This document shows positions 10,350-24,617 of a stretch of 64,000 nt of DNA, piece by piece (within the stretch, counting starts at the first letter, position 1; each line of letters opens with the position of its first letter). Both the position numbers and the translations under genes were made by a program. This DNA is from Zygnema cylindricum (taxonomy: Eukaryota; Streptophyta; Zygnematophyceae; Zygnematales; Zygnemataceae). Location: NCBI GenBank assembly GCA_037447655.1, contig JBBHKE010003089.1:1-64000 (forward strand). The letters are read 5' to 3'. A model generated the notes under the pieces. That model was given only the letters and a program-made list of their open reading frames with translations. It was not told the origin of the DNA and did no database searches.

Positions 10350-12492
10350 AAGATCGGTAGAAACTACTCCTTACGAGATATGGACAGGTAGCAAACCAGA
10401 TGTTAGCCATTTCAAAGTCTTTGGTAGTCAATGCTTTATATTGGATATGTCTACAAATAGATGGAAAATGGAACCGAAGGGATTACCGGGTATTCTGTTA
10501 GGATATGATGATCACTCAAAAGGTTATAGAGTCTTTGTGTTTGAGAGGCAGAAAATAGTTGTAGCAAGGAACATCATTGTTAAAGATGAACTAGACTCCA
10601 TAGATTTATTTCAAATGACAGGGCAACAAAAGCAACAAAAGGTACAGGAATATGTCATTTTAGATTGCATACAGGAAATTCTCTCGAAGATTCCACAAAC
10701 TCTGGTGGTGACTCCGGAGTCACACTCTCCCCAAGTTCCTCAACAACTTCGGGTCAAAACAAACCAACAGCGGTCAGAACACATAGATCGCAACCAGCGC
10801 AATTAGCGCAATGCACGGCATCTGACGATCTCAGCCTCAGAATTTCCGGGGGGAAGAAGATCAAGCAGCCGCATGCAAGAAAGCTCTCACTTTGCCTAAT
10901 CGACAGCCTCAGGGGAGCCTTTGACCATTCAGGAGGCCTTCTTATCACCAGAAAGGAATTACTAGATCCAGGCAACAAACGACGAAATGTAGTCCATCAT
11001 GGAGGCTCAAACATGGGAGCTTGTGGACCTTCCTCCAGACCGAAAAGCGATCGGCAGCAAACGGGTATTCAAGGTGAAGTTATATCCCGATAACACCATT
11101 GAACGTTATAAGGCCAGACTTGTGGCAAAGGGGTATAATTAAAAGGAAGGAACCGATTTTGAAGAAACATTTTCTTCGGTTGTAAGATTTCCGTCAGTTA
11201 GGATTTTGCTGTCTCTAGTTGCTATAGAAGATATGGAAATACATCAGATGGATGTAAAGACGGCCTTTTTGCACAGAGAACTAGAAGAGACCATTTACAT
11301 GCAGCTGCCTGAAAAGTATGTGGAAACAGGAAAAGATCACTTAGTATGTTAGTTGCTAAAATCTTTGAACGGCCTAAAACAACCCCCCACATAGTGGAAT
11401 CTAAAGCTTGATGAATTCTTGACTAGCCTAGGATTTCAAAGGATAAGTTCTGATCACTTTGTCTAGGTTCTAAAGGGTGAAAATGGGATAGTGTATATAG
11501 CATTATATGTAGATGATTTGCTATTAATTAGCAAATCAATGGCTGAAATTAATAAAATCAAAACTGCTCTAAACTCACGGTTCGAGATGAAAGACCTCGG
11601 TGAGGCAAAACATATTTTGGGTATCCAGGTAGAGAGGGACAGAAATATGAAAATAATAAAATTGACTCAAAAAGAGCCTATTGGAAACATGTTAGAGGAG
11701 TACGGAATGCGGGGGGCAAAATGATGTTTAACTCCAATGGAGTTTCGGCAGAAGTTAGAGGGAGAAGAGACAGGACCAGGTATCATTGTTAGCAAGTATT
11801 TAGAGTTAGGGGAGAATGATCCTATGACAATTATACCTTATAGACAGATAGTGGGAAGCTTAATATATTTCATGAACTGTACCCGTCCTGACATTGCTGC
11901 AGCAGTCGGGGTACTGAGCAGGAGTCTAGAAAATCCGAGAAAATCTGATTTTGATGCAACAAAGAGAGTCTTAAGATAATTGGCAGGAACTAAAGATCTC
12001 AAACTCACTCTAGGCAAAGGAGAAGTCAAGCTGCAAACATGGAGTGATGCAAGCTATGGCGACATGCCAAGCCGGAAATCCACCACGGGATTCGTTCTAC
12101 AAATTGGGAACGGTACTTGCTGTTGGAGCAGCAAACATCAAAAGGTTACAGCATAGTCGACAATGGAGTCAGAATATATGGCAGCAAGCTGTGCCCTCAA
12201 AGAACTCTTATGGGTAAAATCCATGTTACAAGAACTAGGATACATGCAAGTTGGTCCACAGGTGATCTGGTGTGATAACCAGGCTGCCATTGCCATTGCT
12301 TCTAACAGGAGTCATCACTTCAAAAGCAAACACATGGATGTGCGATTACACTTTGTAAGAGAAAAAATGTTCTTTAGAGTGATTACATTATGTTATTTAC
12401 CAGTTGCAAAAATGATTGCTGATATGCTCACTAAAGCCATTTCTGCTCCTAAGCTGAAGTATTTTAGGGACATAGTGGGATTAAGTGAATAG
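10350..12492 (+). pseudogene. pol C-terminal part of I-1 (integrase end, RT, RNase H)
   Basis: Continuation of the interrupted I-1 pol: RSVETTPYEIWTG (end of integrase), GLPGILLGYDDHSKGYRVF, then a Gln-rich linker, RT from about 10995 ([32 protein letters not shown]), the active site YVDDLLLISKS at about 11507, and RNase H (TWSDASYGD about 12039, WCDNQAAIAIAS about 12270, KHMDVRLHF). At least ten in-frame stops, including TAG at 11392 and 12154 where the paralogue has CAG, plus a frameshifted stretch 10800-10980. Decayed copy, ending in the natural stop after GLSE. Confidence 0.88.
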
Positions 12493-12611
12493 TTGAATTG
12501 CTGCAATGCTATATTGCCACTCTGAGATAAATCCACCATTGAGATGCAGTGGGACTGGGTGACTTGCTTATTGCTATATTGCTATGCTGTGATGTTGCGC
12601 TAGTTTATCAC

Positions 12612-13257
12612 CGCAGCAGCGCAGCACCAGAGCAGTGCAGCAGTACAGCAGCAGAGCAACGCAGCAGCGAAGCTGCAACACAGACAGGACAACGCAACCA
12701 CGATTATATTTGATATGGTCCGTACGGACAACGCAGCGTCTGATATTCTAAATGTGATTCTGTACAGGATAGAGCAACTACGATAGATACGATTCTAGTC
12801 AACTTAGTGGGTAACTCAGTGGTACGTTAGTGATTGCTAAGTGGTAGCTTAGAGATATCTCAGTGGTAGCTTGTAGATTAGTGGTAGCTTGGTGGTTTGA
12901 TGTACTTTTCAAGTACACTAGTGTTGCCATTTCAACACAAGTATAAGACTTAGGAGTCAGAACATATTAAGTATCCAGACTTCCAAGTAGTAAAACTGTA
13001 GACAGTTTTTAGGAAACTTGTGAGTATTATATCTTGAGTGTTGTCAAGTCAATTGTGCTAAAACTTTGGGAGTTGTCACTGTTTATAATACGCTATATTC
13101 TGATAGAGTTTTGTGAGGTTTGGATGCTTGTATAAGAATTGGTGAGCACTTAAGAACAACTGTTTGGTAGGATTCTTGATAGCTTCTGAGAGTGTATCAT
13201 GTCTACTTCTACTACTACTCCTGCTCTTCCACTTGCACCGGTGGTTGTAGAACAACA
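12612..13257 (+). repeat. 5'-truncated 3' LTR of I-1
   Basis: Matches group I LTRs from the GCAGC tract to the terminus AACAACA at 13257, but the polypurine tract, TGTTGTC start and first part of the repeat tract are missing. The spacer after pol (12493-12611) runs directly into the internal LTR repeat, so the deletion probably arose by recombination between CAG-rich tracts. The gag ATG region (MSTSTTT) is present at 13199. The GTCCGTACGGAC palindrome is at about 12718. Confidence 0.82.
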
Positions 13258-16200
13258 TTCTCACCTTAATTACACAAAATATTAGCGATAACAGGAATTG
13301 TTACCTAAATTACACAAACTGTTAGCGATAACAAGAAATGTTACCTAAATTTCTGAAATAGTTAGCGATAACGAAATTGTTATCTAAATGACACAAATTG
13401 TTAGCGACAACAGGAAGTGTAATCTAAATTACACAAACTGTTAGGGATAACAGGAATTGTTACCTAAATTACACAAACAATTAGCGATAAGAAGAATTGT
13501 TACCTAAATTACACAAACTATTAGCGATTACAGGAGTTGCGACCTAAATTACACAAACAATTAGCGATAACAAGAATTGATACCAAAATTACAAAAACTA
13601 TTAGCGATAACAGGAATTGTTTCCTTAACTACACAAACAATTAGCGATAAGAAGAATTGTTACCTAAATTACACAAACTATTTGCGATAACAGGAATTTT
13701 TACCTAAATTACACAAACAATTAGCAATAACAAGAATTTTACCTAAATTACAAAAACAGTTAATGATAACAAGAATTGTTGCCTAAACTACACAAACTGT
13801 AAGCGATAACAATAATTTTTACCTATATTACACAAACAGTTAGCGATAACAAGATTTGTTTCCTAAATTACACAAACTATTAGCGATAACAAGAACTGTT
13901 AACTAAATAACACAAACAGTTAGCGATAACAGGAATTGTTACCTAAATTACACAAACTGTTAGCGATAACAAGAATTGTCACCTAAATTACACAAACAAT
14001 TAGCGATAACAAGAATTGTTACCTAGTTTACACAAACTTTTAGCGATAACAAGAATTGTTTCCTAAATTTACCTAAATTACTCAAACAATTAGTGATAAC
14101 AAAAATTGTTACCTAAATTACACAAACTATTAGCGATAACAAAATGTTACCTAAATTACACAAAGAGTTAGCGATAACATGAATTGTTACCTAAATTACA
14201 CAAACTGTTAGCCATAACAACAATTGTTACCCAAATTACATAATCAGTAGGCAATAATAAAAATTGTTACCTAAATTACACAAACTATTAGCGTTAACAG
14301 GAATTGTTACCTAAATTACAGAAACTGTTAGCGATAACAGGAATTGTAACCTAAATTACACAAACTGTCAGCGAAAAAAAGAATTGTAATCTAAATAACA
14401 CAAACTGTTAGGGATAACAAGAATTGTTACCTAAATTACAAAAATGATTAGCGATAACAGGAATTGTTACCTTAATTACACAACAATTAGCGATAACAGG
14501 AATTGTTACCTAAGTTACACAAACTATTAGCGATAACAGGAATTGTTACCAAAATTTACCTAAATTTCACAACAATTAGCGATAACAAGAATTGTTACCT
14601 AAATTACACACACTGTTAAGGATAACAAGAATTGTCACCTAAATTACACAAACAATTAGCGATAACAAGCATTGTTACCTAAATTACAAAAACTATTAGC
14701 GATAACAGGAATTGTTACCTAAATTACACAAACTGTTAGCGAAAATATGAATTGTAATCTAAATAACACAAACTCTAAAGGATAACAAGAATTGTTACCT
14801 AAATTACACAACAATTAGCGATAATAGGAATTGTTACCTAAATTACACACACTGTTAGCAATTACAAAAATTGTCACCTAAATTACACAAACAGTTAGCG
14901 ATAACGAGAATTGTTACCTAAATTACACAAACAATTAGTGATAACAAAAATTGTTACCTAAATTACACAAACTATTAGCGATAACAAAATGTTACCTAAA
15001 TTACACAAAGAGTTAGCGATAACATGAATTGTTACCTAAATTACACAAACTGTTAGCCATAACAAGAATTGTTACCCAAATTACACAATCAGTAGGCAAT
15101 AATAAAAATTGTTACCTAAATTACACAAACTATTAGCGATAACAGGAATTGTTACCTAAATTACAGAAACTGTAAGCGATAACAGGAATTGTTACCTAAA
15201 TTACACAAACTGTCAGCGAAAATAAGAATTGTAATCTAAATAACACAAACTGTTAGGGATAACAAGAATTGTTACCTAAATTACAAAAACGATAAGCGAT
15301 AACAAGAATTATTACCTAAATTACACAACAATTAGCGATAACAGGAATTGTTACCTAAATTACACAAACTATTAGCGATAACAGGAATTGTTACCAAAAT
15401 TTACCTCAATTTCACAACAATTAGCGATAACAAGAATTGTTACCTAAATTACACACACTGTTACGGATAACAAGAATTGTCACCTAAATTACACAAACAA
15501 TTAGCGATAACAAGAATTGTTACCTAAATTACAAAAACTATTAGCGATAACAGGAATTGTTACCTAAATTACACAAACTGTCAGCGAAAATAGGAATTGT
15601 AATCTAAATAACACAAACTATAAAGGATAACAAGAATTGTTACCTAAATTACACAACAATTAGCGATAACAGGAATTGTTACCTAAATTACACACACTGT
15701 TAGCAATTACAAAAATTGTCACCTAAATTACACAAACAGTTAGCGATAACAAGAATTGTTACCTAAATTACACAAACAGTTAGCGATAACAGGAATTGTT
15801 ACCTAAATTACACAAACTTTAAGCAATAACAAGAATTGTTACCTAAATTACACAAACAGTTAGCGATAACAAGAATTGTTACCTTTATTACACAAACAAT
15901 TAGCAATAATAGGAATTATTACCTAAATTACACAACAATTAGCGATAACAAAAATTGTTACCTAAATTACACAAACTGTTAGCGATAAAAAGAAAAATTA
16001 CCTAAAATACACAAACTATTAGCGATAACAGGAATTGTTACCTAATTTACACAAACTGCTAGCAATAACAAGAATTGTAACCTAAATTTCAAAAAGTATT
16101 AGCGATAAAAAGAATTGTTACCTCAATTACACAAACTATTAGCGATAACAGGAATTGTTATCTAAATTGCAGAAACAGTTAGCGATAACAGGAATTGTTC

Positions 16201-19200
16201 TCTAAATTACACAAACTGTTAGGGATAACAAGAATTGTTACCTTAATTACAAAAACAGTTAGCGATAACAGGATTTGTTCTCTAAATTACACAAACTGTT
16301 AGGGATAACAAGAATTGTTACTTTAATTAAACAAACTATTAGCGATAACAAGAATTGTTACCAAAATTACACAAACTATTATCGATAATAGGAATTGTTA
16401 CATAAATAATACAAATTGTTAACGATAACAGGAATTGTTAAATTACAGATACAATTAGCGATAACAGAAATTATTATCTAAATTACACAACCTAATTGCG
16501 ATTACAAGAATTGTTACCTAAATTACACAAACAGTTAGCGACACCAAAAAGTGTTACCTAAATTACACAAACAATTAACGATAACAGAAATTGTTACCTA
16601 AATTACACAACAATTAGCGATAACAGGAATTGTTACCTAAATTACACAAACTCTTAGCGAGAACAAGAATTGTAACCTAAATTACACAAACAGTTAGCGA
16701 TAACAAGAATTGTTACCTAAATTACACAAACTATTAGCGATAAAAAGAATTGTTTCCAAAATTTACCTAAATTACACAAACAGTTAGCGATAAAAAGTTC
16801 TGTTACCTAAATTACACAAACTCTTAGCGATAACAAAATTTGTTACCTAAATTACACAAACAATTAGCGATAACAAAAATTGTTAACTAAATTACACAAA
16901 GAGTTAGTGATAACATGAATTGTTACCTAAATTACACTAACTGTTAGCGATAACAAGAATTGTTACCCGAATTACACAAAGAGTTAGCGATAACAAGAAT
17001 TGTTACCTAAATTACACAAACTATTAGCGATAACACGAATTGTTACCTAAATTACACAAACTGTTAGCGATAACAGGAATTGTTACCTAAATTACAGTAA
17101 CAGTTAGCGATAACAAGAATTGTTCTCTAAATTACACAAACTGTTAGAGATAACAAGAATTGTTACCTAAATTACATAAACAATTAGCAATAAGAAGAAT
17201 TGTTACCTAAATTACACAAACTATTAGCGATAACAAGAATTGTTACCTAAATTACAGAAACAGTTAGAGATAACAGGAATTGTTACCTAAATTACACAAA
17301 CTATTAGCGATAACAGGAATTGTTACCTAATTTACACAAACTGTTAGCGATAACAAGAATTGTTACCTAAATTATAGAAACTATTAGCGATAATAAGAAT
17401 TGTTACTTCAATTACACAAACTATTAGCGATAACAGGAATTGTTACCTAAATTACACAAACAATTAGCGATAACAAGAATTGTAACCTAAATTACACAAT
17501 CTATTATCGATAACAAGAATTGTTACTTAAATTACACAAACTGTTAGCGATAACAGGAATTGTTACCTAATTTACAGAAACAGTTAACGATAACAGAAAT
17601 TGTTATCTAAATTACACAAACTTTTAGCGATTACAAGAATTGTTACCTAAATTACACAAACATTAAGCAACAACAAGAAGTGTTTCCTAAATTACATAAA
17701 CTATTAGCGATAAAAGAATTGTTACTTAAATTACAGAAACAGTTAGCGATAACAGGAATTGTTATCTACATTACACAATTTGTCATCAATAATAAGAATT
17801 GTAATCTAAATAACACAAACTGTTATGGATAACTAGAATTGTTACCTAAGTTACACAAACAATTAGCGATAACAAAAATTGTTACCTATTTTACACAAAC
17901 TATTAGCGATAACAGGAGCTATTACCTAAATTACACAAACAATTAGCGATAACAAGAGTTGTTACCTGAATTACACAAACTAATAGCGATAATAGGAATT
18001 GTTACCTAAATTACACAATCAATTAGCGATAACAAGAATTGTTACCTAGTTTACACCAACTTTTAGCAATAACAGGAATTTGTACCTAAATTACACAAAC
18101 AATTAGCGATTACAAGAATTATTACCTAAATTACACAAACAGTTAGCGATAACAAAATTGTTATCTAAATTACACAAATTGTTAGCGATAACAAGAATTG
18201 TTACCTAACTTACAAGAACACTTAGCGATAACAAAAATTGTTACTTAAATTATACCAATAATTGTGATAACAAGAATAATTACCTAAATTACAAAAAATA
18301 TTAGCGATAACAGAAATTGTTACCTAAATTACAAAAACAATTTGCGTTAACAAGAATTGATACCTAAATTACACAAACAGTTGGCGATAAAATGAATTGT
18401 TACCTAAATTACACAAACTAAAAGCGATAACAATTTTTTTTACCTAAATTACACAAACAGTTAGCGATAACAAGAATTGTTACCTAAATTACACAAACTG
18501 TTAGCGATTACAAGAATTGTTACCTAAATTACACAAACTGTTAGCGATATCAAAAATTATTACCTAAATTACACAAACAGTTAGCGATAATAGGAATTGT
18601 AACCTTAATAACACAAACTGTTAGCAATAACAAGAATTGTTACCCAAATTACACAAACTGTAAGCGATAACAGGAATTGTTACCTAAATTACACAAAGAG
18701 TTAGCGATAACATGAATTGTTACCTAAATTACACTAACTGTTAGCGATAACAAGAATTGTTACCCAAATTACACAAACAGTTAGCGATAACAAGAATTGT
18801 TACCTAAACTACACAAACTATTAGCGATAACACGAATTGTTACCTAAATTACACAAACTGTAAGCGATAACAGGATTTGTTACCTAAATTACAAAAATAG
18901 TTAACGATAACAAGAATTGTTCTCTAAATTACACAAACTGTTAGAGATAACAAGAATTGTTACCTAAATTACATAAGCAATTAGCAATACGAAGAATTGT
19001 TACCTAACTTACACAAACTATTAGCGATTACAAGAATTGCTACCTAAACTACACAAACAATTAGCGATAACAATAATTGTTACCTAAATTACATAAACAG
19101 TTAGCGATAACAAGAATTGTTACCTAAATTACACAAACAATTAGCGATAAAAAGAAAAGTTACCTAAACTACACAAACAGTTAAGGATAACAAGAATTGT

Positions 19201-21463
19201 TACCGAAATTTCACAAACTATTATCGATAACAGGAATTTTTATCTAATTTACACAAACTGTTAGCGATAACAAGAATTTTTACCTAAATTATAGAAACTA
19301 TTAGCGATAATAAGAATTGTTACCTAAAATACAAAAAGAGTTAGCGATAACAGGAATTGTTCTCTAAATTACACAAACTGTTAAAGATAACAAGAATTGT
19401 TACTTAAATTACAGAAACAATTAGCGATAAGAAGAATTTTACCTAAATTACACAAACTATTAGCGATAACAAGAATTGCTACCTAAACTACACAAGCAAT
19501 TAGCGATAACAAAAATTGTTACCTAAATAACACAAACACTTAGCGATAACAAGAATTGTTTCCTAAATTACACAAACTGTTAGCGATAAAAAAAAAAAGT
19601 AACCTAAATAAAACAAACAGTTAACGATAACAAGATTGATACCTAAATTACAAAAACTATTAGCGATAACTCGAATTGTTACCTAATTTACACAAACTGT
19701 TATGGATAACAAAAACTGTTACCTAAATTACAGAAACTATTAGCGATATAAGATTTGTTACCTCAATTACACAAGATATTAGCGATAATAGGAATTGATA
19801 CCTAAATTACACAAACAGTTAGCAATAAGAAGAATTGTTACCTAAATTACACAACTATAAGCGATAACAAGAATTGCTACCTAAACTACACAAACAATTA
19901 GCGATTACAAAAATTGTTACCTAAATTACACAAACTATAAGCGATAACACGAATTGCTACCTAAACTACACAAACAATTAGCATAACAAAAATTATTACC
20001 TAAATTACACAAACAGTTAACGATAACAAGAATTGTTACCTAAATTACACATACTATTAGCGATAACAGGAATTGTTACCTAATTTACACAAACTCTTAG
20101 CAATAACAAGAATTGTTACCTAAATAACAGAAACTATTAGCAATAATAAAAATTGTTACCTAAATTACTCAAGCTATTATCGATAACAGGAATTGTTACC
20201 TAAATTACACAAACTGTTAGCGATAACACGAATTGTTAAATTACACAAACTATTAGCGATAACAAGAATTGTTACCTACATTACACAAACTGTCAGCGAT
20301 AATAGGAATTGTAATCTAAATTACACAAACAGTTTGCGATAACAGGAATTGTAACCTAAATTACACAAACAATTAGTGATATCAAAAATTGTTACCTAAA
20401 TTACACAAACAGTTAGCGATAACAGGAATTGTTACCTAAATTACACAAACTGTTAGCGATAACAAGAAATGTTACATAAATTACACAAAGAGTTAGCGAT
20501 AACATGAATTGTTACCTAAATAACACAAACTTTTGCGATAACAAGAATTGTTGACCAAATTACACAAACAGTTAGCGATAATAAGAATTGTTACCTAAAT
20601 TACACAAACTGTTAGCGATAACAAGAAATGTTACATAAATTACACAAAGAGTTAGCGATAACATGAATTGTTACCTAAATTACACAAACTTTTGCGATAA
20701 CAAGAATTGTTGACCAAATTACACAAACAATTAGCGATAATAAGAATTGTTACCAAAATTACACAAAATATTAGCGATAACACGAATTGTTACCTAAATT
20801 ACACAAACTGTTAGCGATAACAGAAATTGTTACCTAAATAACATAAACAGTTAGCAATAAGAAGAATTGTTATCTAAATTACACATTCCTGTTAGCGATA
20901 ACAGGAATTGTTATCTAAACTACACAGATTGTTAATGATAACAAGAATTGTTACCTAAATTACACAAACAATTAGCAATAAGAAGAATTGTTACCTAAAT
21001 TACACAAACTATTAGCGATAAAAGGGAATTGTTACCTTAACTACACAAACAATTAGCAATAACAAGAATTGTTACCTAAATTACACAAACTGTTAGCGAT
21101 AAAAAGAATTGTTACCTAATTTACACAAACTGTTAGCGATAACGAGAATTGTTACCTAAATTACAAAAACTATTAGCGATAACAAGAATTATTACCTCAA
21201 TTACACAAACTCTTAGCGATAACACGAATTGTTACCTAAATTACACAGTCAATTAGCGATAAAAAGAATTGTTACCTAAATTACACAAACTATTAGCGAT
21301 AACAGGAATTGTTTCCTAGATTACACAAACTATTAGCGATAATAAGAATTGTTTCCTAAATTACACAAAATATTAGCGATAAAATGAATTGTTACCTAAT
21401 TTACACCAAGTGTTAGCGATAACAAGAATTGTTACCTAAATTACTGAAACTATTAGCAATAAC
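13258..21463. repeat. 40-bp AT-rich satellite, block 2 (main array)
   Basis: About 8.2 kb, roughly 200 monomers of the same 40-bp unit as block 1, continuing it across the I-1 insertion. Higher-order structure is visible. A run starting tagtgataac at 14091 recurs at 14936 (period 845 bp) with the same private variants. A four-monomer unit (about 159 bp) is tandemly duplicated at about 20462 and 20621. A 1.2-1.3 kb segment from about 17390 recurs at 22130. A few monomers carry a short internal duplication ending ttacctaaattt. No ORF of note. Confidence 0.97.
17390..18690. repeat. Satellite segment duplicated at 22130-23430
   Basis: The bases at 17521-17640 and 22261-22380 are identical, including private variants such as ttaacgataacagaaattgttat and the downstream caacaacaagaagtg. 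The offset is 4740 bp, drifting by a few bases further on. The copy is therefore a block duplication within the array, not independent monomer evolution. Confidence 0.85.
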
Positions 21464-22129
21464 CGTTGTCTTTTTGGAAAGCTTTCAGTCTCAGAGCAGC
21501 GCAGCTGCTTTACAGACAGAGCAGCGCAGCTGCTATACAATAGAGCAGCTGCTATACAGCAGAGCAGCGCAAGCGCAGCAGCGAAGCTGCAACAGAGACA
21601 GGACAAGGCAACCATGATTATATTTGATATGGTCCGTACGGACAACGCAACGTCTGATATTCTTAATGTGATTCTGTACAGGATAGTGCAACTGCGATAG
21701 GTACGATTCTAGTCAAACTTAGTGGGAACTCAGTGGTAGCTTGACAGATCAGTGGTAGCTTAGTGGTTTGACCTACCTCTCAAGTACACTAGTGTCGCCA
21801 GTTCAACACAAGTATAAGACTTAGGACTCGGAACATATAATGTATCCGGACTTCCAAGTAGTAAAACTGCAAACAGTTTTTTGGGAAACCTCTGAGTGTT
21901 ATATCTTGAGTGTTGTCAGGTCAATTGTGCTATAACTTTGGGAGTTATCAGTGTTTATGCTACTCTATATTCAGATAGAGTTTTGTGAGGTTTGGATGCT
22001 TGTATAAGAATTGGTGAGTACTTAAGAACAATTGTTTGGTAGGATTCTTGATAGCTTCTAAGAGTGTATCATGTCTACTTCTACTACTACTGCTGCTCCT
22101 CCACCTGCACCGAAGGTTGTAGAACAACA
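21464..22129 (+). repeat. Solo LTR of group I with target duplication ATAAC
   Basis: A single 666-bp group I LTR in the satellite. The left terminus is CGTTGTC (T of TG mutated), the right terminus GAACAACA. The flanks are ATAAC at 21459-21463 and ATAAC at 22130-22134, a perfect 5-bp duplication of satellite sequence. No internal region remains, as expected after LTR-LTR recombination. It still carries the gag start codon region (MSTSTTT at 22070) and the palindrome GTCCGTACGGAC (about 21632). Its GCAGC tract is the shortest of the complete group I LTRs here. Confidence 0.92.
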
Positions 22130-23522
22130 ATAACAAGAATTGTTACCTCAATAACACAAACTCATAGCGATAACAGGAATTGTTACCTAAATTACACAAA
22201 CAATTAGCGATAACAAGAATTGTAACCTAAATTACACAAACTATTATCGATAACAAGAATTGTTACTTAAATTACACAAACTGTTAGCGATAACAGGAAT
22301 TGTTACCTAATTTACAGAAACAGTTAACGATAACAGAAATTGTTATCTAAATTACACAAACTTTTAGCGATTACAAGAATTGTTACCTAAATTACACAAA
22401 CAGTAAGCAACAACAAGAAGTGTTTCCTAAATTACATAAAGTATTAGCGATAACAAGAATTGTTACTTAAATTACAGAAACAGTTAGCGATAATAGGAAT
22501 TGTTATCTAAATTACACAATTTGTCAACAATAATAAGAATTGTAATCTAAATAACACAAACTGTTATGGATAACTATAATTGTTACCTAAGTTACACAAA
22601 CAATTAGAGATAACAAAAATTGTTACCTATTTTACACAAACTATTAGCGATAACAGGAGCTATTACCTAAATTACACAAACAATTAGCGATAAGAAGAAT
22701 TGTTTCCTAAATTACACAAATAGTTAGCGATAACAAGAGTTGTTACCTAAATTACACAAACTAATAGCGATAATAGGAATTGTTACCTAAATTACTGAAA
22801 CAATTAGCGATAACAATAATTGTTACCTAGTTTACACAAACTCTTAGCAATAACAGGAATTTGTACCTAAATTACACAAACAATTAGCGATTACAAGAAT
22901 TAATACCTAAATTACACAAACAGTTAGCGATAACAAAATTGTTACCTAAAATACACAAATTGTTTGCGATAACAAGAATTGTTACCTAACTTACACGAAC
23001 ACTTAGCGATAACAAGAATTGTTACTTAAATTACACAAATAATTGTGATAAAAAGAATAGTTACCTAAATTACAAAAAATATTAGCGATAACAGGAATTG
23101 TTACCTAAATTACAAAAACAATTTGCGTTAACAAGAATTGATACCTAAATTACACAAACAGTTAGCGATAAAATGAATTGTTACCTAAATTACACAAACT
23201 AAAAGCGATAACATTTTTTTTTACCTAAATTACACAAACAGTTAGCGATAACAAGAATTGTTACCTAAATTACACAAACTGTTAGTGATTACAAGAATTG
23301 TTACCTAAATTACACAAACTGTTAGCGATATCAAAAATTATTACCTAAATTACACAAACAGTTAGCGATAATAGGAATTGTAACTTAAATAACACAAACT
23401 GTTAGCGATAACAAGAATTGTTACCTAATTTACACAAACAGTTAGCGATAACAATATTTGTTACATAAATTACACAAACTATTAGCGATAACAGGAATTG
23501 TTACCTAAATTACACAAACAGT
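22130..23522. repeat. 40-bp AT-rich satellite, block 3
   Basis: About 35 monomers of the same satellite after the solo LTR. Most of this block is a close copy of 17390-18690. It is cut at 23523 by the first LTR of the group II/III/IV chain. Confidence 0.96.
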
Positions 23523-24617
23523 TGTTGTTTTGAAAAGTTTGTTTCGTGCGTACGCGACAAGTTCGTGCGCTATGGAATTTAATGTGTAGGTTAGAATGGA
23601 TTCATCGATTGAGGGAGCGAACGAATAGATATAATTAAAGTGATATAAAAGACTCACTGAGGGTACAAGCATTGACAAATGGACGGCGGATCGCGGAGCG
23701 ACCCGATGTGTAATAAACGAAATGTTGAAACAGGCACCGCCGGTATGGTGCTGTTGCGATGCAAACAGGACAACGCAACTGCGGTTATTTTGGATGAATA
23801 TGCGCCGCTGGTACGGAGCAACTGCGACGCAAACAAGTCAACGCAGCTGAGGTTACCTTGATACGATCCGCACGGACAAAGCAGCTGACGCTGTTGCGGA
23901 TAATATGACTAGTATAGATTGTGAGTAATGATATTTACTTAGTGGTAGATTGGTTTTTGATGTACGAAGATCGTGGAGATGTCGGTGTAAATATTATGTA
24001 CAACATAGGTTTGTCTTTTCGCCAATCAATTATTAGTGTAGATTTGTTCGGTCTTACATACCTCGAACTATTCGGGTATACTTACAATTGTTTAGGTAGA
24101 TGGTAGATACAGTACGGCTGGTATACCTCCGTTTATTTTAAAGTGAACTTTCTGAGTATAACTTGTAAGACTTAGAATATTTTGAGTATCACAGTCAAGT
24201 TTATCAAAGTAATGGCAAACTGTTTTCTGCATCTTTGACCTCTTGGTGTGATCACTCTGTAATGTTTTTTCATGTGAAACTTTGTGAATTTATTCTATGT
24301 TATAGAATATATATGTGTGTTCAGTTTCATTCTATTCTGTTATCTCTGTGAGATTCTGTGAGAAGTCAAAGTAGCTAGTTTGTAAAGCCATCAGCTGTTT
24401 TTGTGAAACTCTGGAGCTTATATCTTCTAGATTCGTCGGTGGATTTGGCTATAACTTTGGGAGTTTACAGTGTCTATAGTATATTGCCTATTGGCGTAGT
24501 TTAAGGTGATTTTTGCTTATTGTGGAGCAATCTGTGCTTACGCAAACACAGCTGTTTGAAGGGTAGTCTGTGGTGCTTCTGAGTGTAGTCCATGGCTGAA
24601 ATATGCTATGGACAACA
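23523..24617 (+). repeat. Group II LTR, first copy
   Basis: TGTTGTTTTGAAAAG ... GGACAACA, 1,095 bp. It contains CGGATCGCGGAGCGACCCG-type GC-rich segments near 23690, GTAC motifs, and the gag ATG (24592) 26 bases before the end. It is inserted in the satellite; the left 5-mer is ACAGT. The second copy at 29198 is 924 bp, so one carries an indel of about 170 bp (mainly in the 24240-24470 region). Confidence 0.88.

Larger units (their letters stand above)
1660..13257 (+). mobile_element. Group I Ty1/copia element I-1, interrupted by nested element I-2
   Basis: Copia-type element in plus orientation: 5' LTR 1660-2525, primer site, gag, protease and integrase up to 4466, then an interruption by a second group I element (4467-10344). 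The reading resumes at 10345 with the duplicated GGATC and continues through the end of integrase, RT and RNase H to 12492. The 3' LTR is truncated. The protein on both sides of the break joins at the same codon context (IKN-IGS before, RSVETTPYE after), which shows it was one element. It sits inside the 40-bp satellite; flanking 5-mers are TTTTT and TTCTC, so a target duplication is doubtful. Many stops and frameshifts: dead copy. Confidence 0.9.
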
